Shown here piece by piece: positions 57,416-64,000 of a stretch of DNA of 64,000 nucleotides. The notes below the pieces were generated by a model that saw only the letters and a program-made list of their open reading frames with translations, did not search any database and was not told where the DNA came from. Origin of the DNA: Hermodice carunculata (taxonomy: Eukaryota > Annelida > Polychaeta > Eunicida > Amphinomidae); the NCBI GenBank assembly GCA_964020975.1, contig OZ026615.1, positions 76,886,709 to 76,950,708 of the forward strand. Reading direction: 5' to 3'. How positions within the stretch are numbered: the stretch's first letter is position 1; every line of letters starts with the position of its first letter. The translations under genes and the position numbers were made by a program.

Positions 57416-58865
57416 AGCCCATGCACCTGGGCCAATAATGTATAGTAACATCTTGTTATAATAACACCATCAGTTCCCTCCAAAATGTGTCTCATATCTT
57501 AATATGTCAGAAAAATGAGTCAGATAGCTAAGGAATTTGATTTTATGGTCCTCACAACTTGTGTAGTAAAGGGAATGCTCCGGATATCTGTGGATCATTA
57601 TCATGAGGCTTCACTGTACTCTTGCATGCAGCTAGAAGCCCCGACTCTTGATCAAACTGCACAATAGTTACTAAACCCACACGGATTGCCATTTGACCCC
57701 GATTAATGAAACGCAGTGGCACATAAGGCTCTTTGTAATTGGAAACAATGGAAGTCCTCCAATCAACTCAGCATTCATCGATGTAATTGCTTTGCACTCG
57801 TATCGCTTGGTCAGGAAGGTCTTTCTGACAATATAGTACCATAAATCAGGCTTATTTGTGCACACCCTCAGTGGAATACACAAATAAAACATAATTTATC
57901 AGACGACTGTTAGTTAAGTATCACCAAACACTTCCCATAATGCACTTATCTCTATACATTTCATTGTCGCAGATTCAGTTGAAATATCTAATCACAACAA
58001 TACACGTAAAATAATCCAAACTGTTCCCCCACAATCTTGGAAAGTCAACAACATTTATATCCAGTGCAATAAACTTTTTTGTGTAGGTTGTACCACTTAT
58101 TGATTTTTTTTCTTTTTTTTCCACCATTCATAATGCAAGCCTTTTTCTCTGTTGCACGATGCAGTAACTTTGCTTGGCTTTAACCTGTTGATTCCCAGTA
58201 AAACCTTGTTCTTGCCTGAGCTTCCTCACTATAATATTGAGTATTGTTGTTACGTCTATTCAGGCACCTGTTATCAAACTGGCTGCAACACACAGGCTGC
58301 ACATTTTACAGCAACCTGAAGAAGCTGCGAAAATGTAATTTTTTTTTTTTTTGCGGGCGGGTCGGATGGTATCAACCCTTTTTTTTTCCCGTTCTTTTTT
58401 ATTTTTTATTCGGGGGGGGGGGGGGGGAGGGGGGCTGGTTGCTTGTTTGCCTGTATGCTTTGTTGGGAGATGGGATGGGGGGGAGGGAGGGGTGGTAATG
58501 TTGGCAGAGAAAAGCCACAGTGTTTGTTTCTCATCACTCAGCCCAGCCTTTTGCCTGGGAAACAGCTTCTGCACCTTCATACTTTGCCCCAATAACCAGT
58601 GTGTCTACGTAGGCAACCCAGCCTTGGGAAACCCTGATATATTGTGTGGAAAGTCTGAGCGTGAAATTTGTTGTTGGATCTTTAAAGTTTGTCACCACCC
58701 TGGACCATAGTTGACATCAAAATTCCATCTATTTCCTGTGTGACTTTTACCTAAAAGCTGAATAACATAAGATCTTTTGATTTAGAAAAAAAAAAGGCTT
58801 TGTATCAGTAAAAAGTTGTCCTGTTGACACTCATCTGATCATATGACCACGGTCACATGACAGAC
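57416..58865. other. No gene recognised; long G-run
   Basis: T-run near 58338-58352, and a run of about 16 G followed by AGGGGGG near 58411-58434 with potential for G-quadruplex on the + strand. No protein-like frame. Confidence 0.5.
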
Positions 58866-58975
58866 TTTACCCCACCCCTTTCACAATGGCAAGCCCTATG
58901 TCAATAGTTTTCCTTGGCTTCGGCACATTGCTGCCCATCCCACACCAAGCAAAGCTATTGACTCACTGATACTCT
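58866..58975. mobile_element. Family-A MITE remnant
   Basis: CTTTACCCCACCCCTTTCAC, TCAATAGTTTTCCTTGGCTT and CACACCAAGCAAAGCTATTG: left end and palindrome only. Confidence 0.65.
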
Positions 58976-59375
58976 GGCCAGCAATGGATGGATACCAAGC
59001 CATGTCTTTCCTTGTAGAAAATTGTTCTTAACTTATAATATGATCTGCATTTAAAATAAAACAGAGTAAAAAACGGGGAAAAAGAAAGAAAAAAAATGAT
59101 GTCTTCTCAGAACGCACCATGATGAACTGAGTGATAATTTGATGTATTGATAACTGATGTCACCAGCAAGTCTGCACTGCGGATTTCTACTCAAAATAAG
59201 GCTTGAATCAGGTCACATGGTGTAAATTGACTTCAATGTTAATTGCCATTGATAGTCCAATGCTATGCAGTCACAAAAAATACCTCCAAGATTATACTTA
59301 AATTTGCTTCATCTGTGGAAGTCCATAATGTGCATACGATAACTGCTAAACAAGCCAAAGCTCTGATAGTAGCCA

Positions 59376-59611
59376 TTAACTCATTCCACACTTTGGTCAC
59401 AGGCCTTGATCAGTGGTTCTGGCACTGCCTGGCAAGTCATGCTGCAGCTGCAGCATGACTTGCCAGGCAGTGCCAGAACCACTGACTTAAGACTATATGC
59501 ATGTTGGTACTTGAACGAAAGCTCTTTTCATGAAGATTTTAAATATGCAATTGATGTTTTAAATCTATGTTGATATACAGAAAAATCAGGGACTGGCATG
59601 GAATGAGTTAA
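59376..59611 (+). mobile_element. Family-B palindromic MITE, best copy
   Basis: 236 bp, TTAA at 59376-59379 and 59608-59611, ends CTCATTCCA / TGGAATGAG, and a central near-perfect inverted repeat GCAGTGCCAGAACCACTGAC with TGACTTGCCAGGCA and partner. About 33 bp per arm, meeting at AGCTGCAGCATGA. Confidence 0.92.
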
Positions 59612-59633
59612 ATCTGTTACAAGGTATGTGTAG

Positions 59634-59814
59634 TCATAAACTTAATCTTATCTTGCGTGACACTGAAACATTGGCTGTCACTTTGCGCACAGGTGCAGCA
59701 CCTTTTCGTGCCAAAACCAAAACATCCATGTATTCCCGCTGTGAAATATGTTTGGATAGTTTGCTACCTGCCAAAGACCCGTCAATCTCTTTCAAGTTGA
59801 TGTGTGCTTTTTAA
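59634..59814 (+). CDS. Possible terminal coding exon, Cys-containing C-terminus (unknown gene)
   Basis: An open frame of about 60 codons follows an acceptor-like TGTGTAG at 59627-59633 and ends in TAA. The translation (HKLNLILRDTETLAVTLRT... then YSRCEICLDSLLPA) reads like real protein, with a CxxC motif near the end reminiscent of zinc-ribbon or RING-like C-termini of trafficking/WD proteins; I cannot name the family. A canonical AATAAA lies about 0.9 kb downstream at 60734-60739, giving a plausible last exon plus 3'UTR. It begins just after a family-B relic. It could equally be a chance frame. Confidence 0.3.
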
Positions 59815-60434
59815 ACAAATTTCTGTCAAACATGTTTTGCTTAAAAATAAGCAAAATAATCAAATGGTTTCGTGTTTGCGTATGTAAATGTTAGAGGCAG
59901 ACACTGACAGGAACACACGTGGACAGTGTAGAACTTGGCTTATGGACTCTGGGTACTGATCATATGTAGCTGTTCCAGGACCTCTGACTTTTTTAGATAA
60001 ATACTGGACTGGGTGGAAGCTTTCATATAATTTATCTTAATGTGTTTTGTTTTTGTTTGTTTTTTTTTTTTTTTTTTTTTGTATGCAGTAACTCACAAAA
60101 AACAGAATGGATCAGTTTGGATCAGGGTTTTTCTGTTTTTTTTGTTTTGTTTTTTGTTTTTGAACTTTTCACCACATGGCATTCATATCTACCATTTTCC
60201 CCTGTTTTCCATAAGCTCATGAACAAATCACATTATGCCAAATTAGTCATGTATCAAAACCGTGATCATAGATCAGTGCTTACAGAGGACGTGCAACAGA
60301 ATTTAGTAGTTGTCTGTGGAGCACACCAAGCTGTGTACTATCTCTACTGCACAAGTGGAGTGGAGAAAGCACATGGAGGTTGGACTGTCTAGCAACCAAC
60401 TAGAAGCCACAGCAAGAAGTAGAGACTCCCTCAG

Positions 60435-60518
60435 CTTTTTTTGCTCCACATACTTGTCGCATAGAAACACTCACACTCGTGAGGGTTTCCACCTGACAAG
60501 TATTTAGAGCAAAAAAAG
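60435..60518. repeat. 84-bp near-symmetrical palindrome
   Basis: Arms pair without any bulge about a centre at 60476/60477: CTTTTTTTGCTC with GAGCAAAAAAAG (12 bp), ATACTTGTC with GACAAGTAT (9 bp), GAAAC with GTTTC, CTCAC with GTGAG, loop ACTC. They are separated by symmetric mismatched patches of 3, 5 and 1 nt. It resembles a decayed short inverted-repeat element or a structured RNA hairpin. Confidence 0.75.
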
Positions 60519-60733
60519 GAAAGGTTGTAAAAAGTAGGTCTTATAACCTGCTTGCATGGTAATTCAAACCTTCTTTCCTCTGATGTTACAGCTTATATAC
60601 TTATATTTAAACAAATTTGGGTACGTAATTGGCTCTGACGGTAATGGCTGTTTGTGACTTTATGAGAGTCTGCTGACGACAGTGTACGTTACTTGTAATT
60701 GTATATCAATTTAATTGTGTAACTTTACCGTCA

Positions 60734-60739
60734 AATAAA
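60734..60739 (+). promoter_or_regulatory. Canonical poly(A) signal AATAAA
   Basis: AATAAA followed within 30 bp by a T/G-rich stretch (GAGTCTGGCGTCTCGAGTC), as at many animal cleavage sites. It would end the transcript of the exon candidate at 59634-59814, if that is real. Confidence 0.4.
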
Positions 60740-60814
60740 GGATTTTTGAGTCTGGCGTCTCGAGTCTTGTGACCTACAGATCTCTGTGCATGGTTACAGA
60801 TTGACTAGATCTAG

Positions 60815-61046
60815 ATTCAACCTTTGAATTAAAGACTGAATCAATAGCTTTCCTTAGCATGGGTGAGGTGCTTCTATACTCAACCCATGCTAAGGAAAGC
60901 TGTTGACCTGGTAAATGTTATCTTGATAGGTCTCATATCTAAGATTCTCATTCAAATTTTTTCTTCATTACTGTTCAAATTAGTCAAAACAATTGGAGCA
61001 GACGACATTTGACTGCCAGGCAGTTTAAGAGGGGAAAGAGTCAAGG
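60815..61046 (+). mobile_element. Family-A MITE
   Basis: CCTTTGAATTAAAGACTGAA, palindrome TCAATAGCTTTCCTTAGCAT / ATGCTAAGGAAAGCTGTTGA, GCAGACGACATTTGACTGCC, end GTTTAAGAGGGGAAAGAG. The variant TTAGCAT in one arm is matched by ATGCTAA in the other. Confidence 0.85.
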
Positions 61047-61451
61047 TAATACATGGGATTCAGTACACGGTAAGTTAGTCATGATCTGATTGCAAGTTTT
61101 GTGCAGCTAGATACCTTGTGGTGTATATCAAGGTCTGTTTGCAAACAGAATCACCTTCACACTGCACTACATCAGTGAAAATCCTCATTCGCAGATTATC
61201 TCCCCGTGTGGAGATGTTTCATTGCATGACTACACCACACAAAACTAACACAGTATGCAATTAACGCAAACAAATACAATGCAATGCAATTAACTAGCCA
61301 CCAGTAGTCGATGGTTCTATCTCCTTCAGATGATGTGAGAGTGACAGTAATCTCTCTATCACTCCCTATAGCTTTCGCTCTAATGCATGCTTACTCATGG
61401 TTTTGCATACCGGGAACATCTTTGACCTCTTTTACTCCAAACATTTTTTTT
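61047..61451. other. No gene recognised
   Basis: Nothing supportable seen. Confidence 0.45.
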
Positions 61452-61841
61452 TTATTTGCATATATTTTGTAGCTTGATTGCAGGAGGGTATAAATCAGGC
61501 TGAAACTCAAAGATAGATGCCTTAGTGTGAGGTTTAACCCTCTCTGGTTCAAAATCAGCCACTTGTGCCAAGATTTGAAATGTGTGCTTCACAGAGCCTT
61601 CTCTTAAAATAAGTGATAAACAACCAGAATTAGATCGACGCTGCTGGTCAATATCTTGGCTTGGTATAAGAAAGTGCTTGACATTAAAAAAACTGAAAGT
61701 TGTTGCTTCAGTCTTACTCTGTGCAGGAAAGAGAAATTCACTTCGGTAAATGAAACAAGTTTTTAAGGCACGTTCACCTTGGTGCGGGCCTGATTTCCAC
61801 CACTTGCACAGAGAGGGCAGATCTACATATTCTGCAGCCAT
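61452..61841 (-). CDS. 129-codon reading frame of unknown function (possible exon or retrocopy)
   Basis: ATG at 61841 on the minus strand, MAAEYVDLPSLCKWWKSG..., ending ...YPPAIKLQNICK. The composition looks protein-like (W, C, K, aromatics well mixed) and is not explained by a repeat. About 35 nt before the ATG lies TTCTTTGTCTTTTTTAG, a strong 3' splice-acceptor-like tract, so this could be a first coding exon after a 5'UTR intron. The TAA stop runs straight into an A-tract, which might instead mark a short processed retrocopy. No membrane segment, signal peptide or known motif is visible. Confidence 0.3.
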   Translation of the reverse strand: MAAEYVDLPSLCKWWKSGPHQGERALKTCFIYRSEFLFPAQSKTEATTFSFFNVKHFLIPSQDIDQQRRSNSGCLSLILREGSVKHTFQILAQVADFEPERVKPHTKASIFEFQPDLYPPAIKLQNICK

Positions 61842-63729
61842 AAAGCTATATCTATCGCAAAAGGGGGTGGTTTAACCTAAAAAAGACAAAGAATCTCACA
61901 TCTGTATTCTTGCATACTATATTTAACAGATACATGGGTATCCTGAGCATAGACTATCAATGAACACCTACACCAGTGCATGATCCATGTTGCCTTGTGA
62001 TACTAGCTCTTACATTTGCTCACATATTGGGGCTGTGTGCATCATGAAAGTTTAACATACAGCAAAAAAAAAAAAAAAAAAAAAACCACAAGAACACTTT
62101 ATTAGCCCTTACCAATGTATACTTGTGGACAAATACAACACTACACATTGAGATTTCACCGCATGATCAAAATATGACTCATGTTCAAATAAATTTGGCT
62201 GCCTTTAAAATAAGGCAAACAATATTGACGCGAACAGATGTAGTTTTCAAATATATGGGATTTGACGGAAACAATAATCTCAAGCTGGAGAAACACTCTT
62301 GCTTTGAAATTATTGTTCTCAACTTGGTTGTGGTTGATATCTGTTATAAACAGACCACTCAAGCCTATTTTAAACTGATAGGAATGGTCTCTCTTTTTCT
62401 TGGTTTAATCAAGATGGTATTTGTGATGGAAGAGTAGTGTATGTCATGAATTGCCTTTACTGGAGGTATGGGGTATGACTGTGGAATGAAAGAACATGTT
62501 ATAATTAAAAGTAACTTGGAAATATTTTTCAAGCCCTGTTTCAGAATGCCAGTGTTAATAAGTTATATAATCTGTCAATTCATTGTGTAATTTATATAAT
62601 CCGTCAATTTGTTGTATAATTTATATAATCTTTCTATTTGTTGCCATTTAGCTGTATTCAACATGATTTGGTGCGATCTAGTGAATGAATAGACCCATGA
62701 TACATATTTATGCCCCGTATGGGTTGACCATTTCTTTGGCAGGGATTTCTGTTTATATAATGTTGTCTGGTTCCCCATTTAATGAAAACATGGGCACATT
62801 GCTTCTCGGTCGGGAAACCAACATAACGATGTGTGGTTGTGTAAAATGAGACACGTACTTGCATGGTCACTGGAATCAATTGAACGGTTGTTCTACTTCA
62901 ACATTTTCAGGTAAGGAAGCAAGTAAAGCTCATGCGACAAGTTGATGGAGTAAAATAAATGCATAAAAGATGAAGGTCTAGACTTGACAGCATTGGGGAA
63001 GTCATGTTATGGACAGTGGTTCTGCTGATTGAAAAGCACATTCCATTTTCAGTATTTTTATTCCCTTTTACAGTATGTTCCACCCATAGACATTTTGCTA
63101 TGTTGGTCAGTTGCAGTCATTATAGGTCAATGTGCAAAGCACGTCAACAAAAATGATTGCCTGTTGTCACTGTTGCATTATAGGGGTGATGCTAGGCCAA
63201 GATGGCTGCTTATGGACACTTAAAGATACAACGGTAATCTGTCAGATACTACAGTTCACTGGGTTGTAACTTCAGTTCTGTACAGAATTTATCTGCAATG
63301 TCCTTTGATCATGTTCTTTTTCTCTTTTTTTTTTCCTGGTGCATTAAATATATACAATAATAATCAGGATAGTCAGAGAGATAATGAAGTCCACAGCATG
63401 CAATAGAGACAACAAAAACCTGCTCCAGCAGTAAGACAGTTGGGGATAGTTGAATAACATGTGCTTACTCAGTGCTTTACAGTAATTGCAAGTCTGGTTG
63501 GTACACATGTACATAGAGAAAACCATCATGACCTTGTTTACGGTTGGACAGACATTACCTTTTGGTGGTGGGAGGCAAGGGCTACTTTAACTACAGACAC
63601 TGGCTTTTTACCATCTAGCCAAAATGAGTTCAGATCATAAACAATTGCAGATGACAGGGACAATGATACATGTGTAAACTACTTGTTTTTATGAAAACAG
63701 AACACAAAGATTTTAATACATGTACTGAA
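61842..63729. other. No gene recognised
   Basis: A-run near 62065-62085 and a short ATTTATATAATC repeat (three copies near 62565-62632). The splice-acceptor-like tract for the minus-strand frame lies at 61877-61893. No protein-like frame. Confidence 0.4.
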
Positions 63730-64000
63730 ACAAGAGGCCTGTGGGCCTGGTGCTCTGCTGACTTGTAATGGATGACGTTGATATGGAGATTCAAAACAAA
63801 ACCAGAACATGTTAGGTCAGTTGATGTTTTTATTGATTGATTGGGAGGCCCACAGTTTCTGTCAAGGTGTAGATGGCGCCACTAGTATCACAAGCAATCA
63901 AGATATTGACCTCTCCCATAATCTAACCAAATTTCACTTAGATTCACAAAAAAAAGAGAAAAAAAAAGAAAGTTAATTTACACATGCCAGAGTGCTCAGA
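63730..64000 (+). mobile_element. Pearl-like element, start only (cut by window end)
   Basis: ACAAGAGGCCTGTGGGCCTG / GTGCTCTGCTGACTTG matches the 5' start at 35638 and 11845. The rest lies beyond the window. Confidence 0.6.

Noticed and set aside
56945-57495. Frames of 125-168 codons of Tyr/Cys/His-rich repeats on both strands
   Set aside because: Artefact of the 39-bp tandem unit.
1-64000. Virus, plasmid or bacterial origin
   Set aside because: Coding density is far too low, there are no operon-like gene runs, and animal MITEs, a GPCR and eukaryotic poly(A) signals are present.

Overview
This is nuclear DNA from an animal, most likely a marine invertebrate. A lophotrochozoan (mollusc or brachiopod) is my first guess, but amphioxus or a hemichordate cannot be excluded without a database. 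The reasons are an uninterrupted NPY/NPF-type peptide GPCR, a Penelope-like retroelement of the GIY-YIG class with a hammerhead ribozyme, many short palindromic DNA-transposon relics, and hairpin-ended repeats with tandem cores like the 'pearl'/Helentron elements of bivalves. There are no operons, ribosome-binding sites or dense coding. The DNA is A+T-rich and mostly intergenic or intronic.

Genes. The only gene I can call with confidence is a class A GPCR at 41034-42215 (+), 393 aa in one exon. Two weaker coding candidates lie near the right end: a short cysteine-containing terminal-exon candidate at 59634-59814 (+) with a poly(A) signal about 0.9 kb downstream, and a 129-codon reading frame at 61452-61841 (-) preceded by a good splice-acceptor-like tract.

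Mobile DNA. A nearly complete but broken Penelope-like element occupies about 53.0-56.9 kb, with basic ORF1, reverse transcriptase, GIY-YIG nuclease, a TATA box and a hammerhead ribozyme at 56803-56867. A second, older fragment of such an element lies at 22.4 kb. Small non-autonomous DNA elements are everywhere. Family A (about 13 copies, roughly 240 bp) and family B (five copies or remnants) both have TTAA-type ends and a central palindrome. Several TA-flanked elements begin CAGTGGAACCT or similar. Two 255-bp copies carry 3-bp TTA/TAA duplications, as in PIF/Harbinger. Helitron/pearl-like repeats, with a 5' AACAAGAGG... start, a 'GGACGGAC' tract and a 3' hairpin followed by CTAAAA, lie at 11.8-14.2, 32.5-33.5, 34.7-35.4, 35.6-37.3, 47.5-49.3 and 63.7-64.0 kb.

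Tandem arrays are unusually dense: units of about 42, 95, 42, 58, 524, 42, 34, 30, 150, 145 and 39 bp. Two arrays contain a DNA element inserted in one unit, so the neighbouring units preserve the empty target site. The 30-bp array at 35.1 kb seems to be an amplified copy of the 5' hairpin of the pearl-like family.

Layout: 0-10 kb relics and short arrays; 10-14.2 kb arrays; 14.2-19.6 kb mostly single-copy with a few relics; 19.7-20.5 kb 42-bp array; 20.5-31 kb sparse relics; 32-37.3 kb pearl-like cluster; 38-43 kb single-copy DNA around the GPCR; 45.9-51.6 kb long arrays; 52-57 kb Penelope-like element; 57-64 kb a 39-bp array, relics and the two coding candidates.
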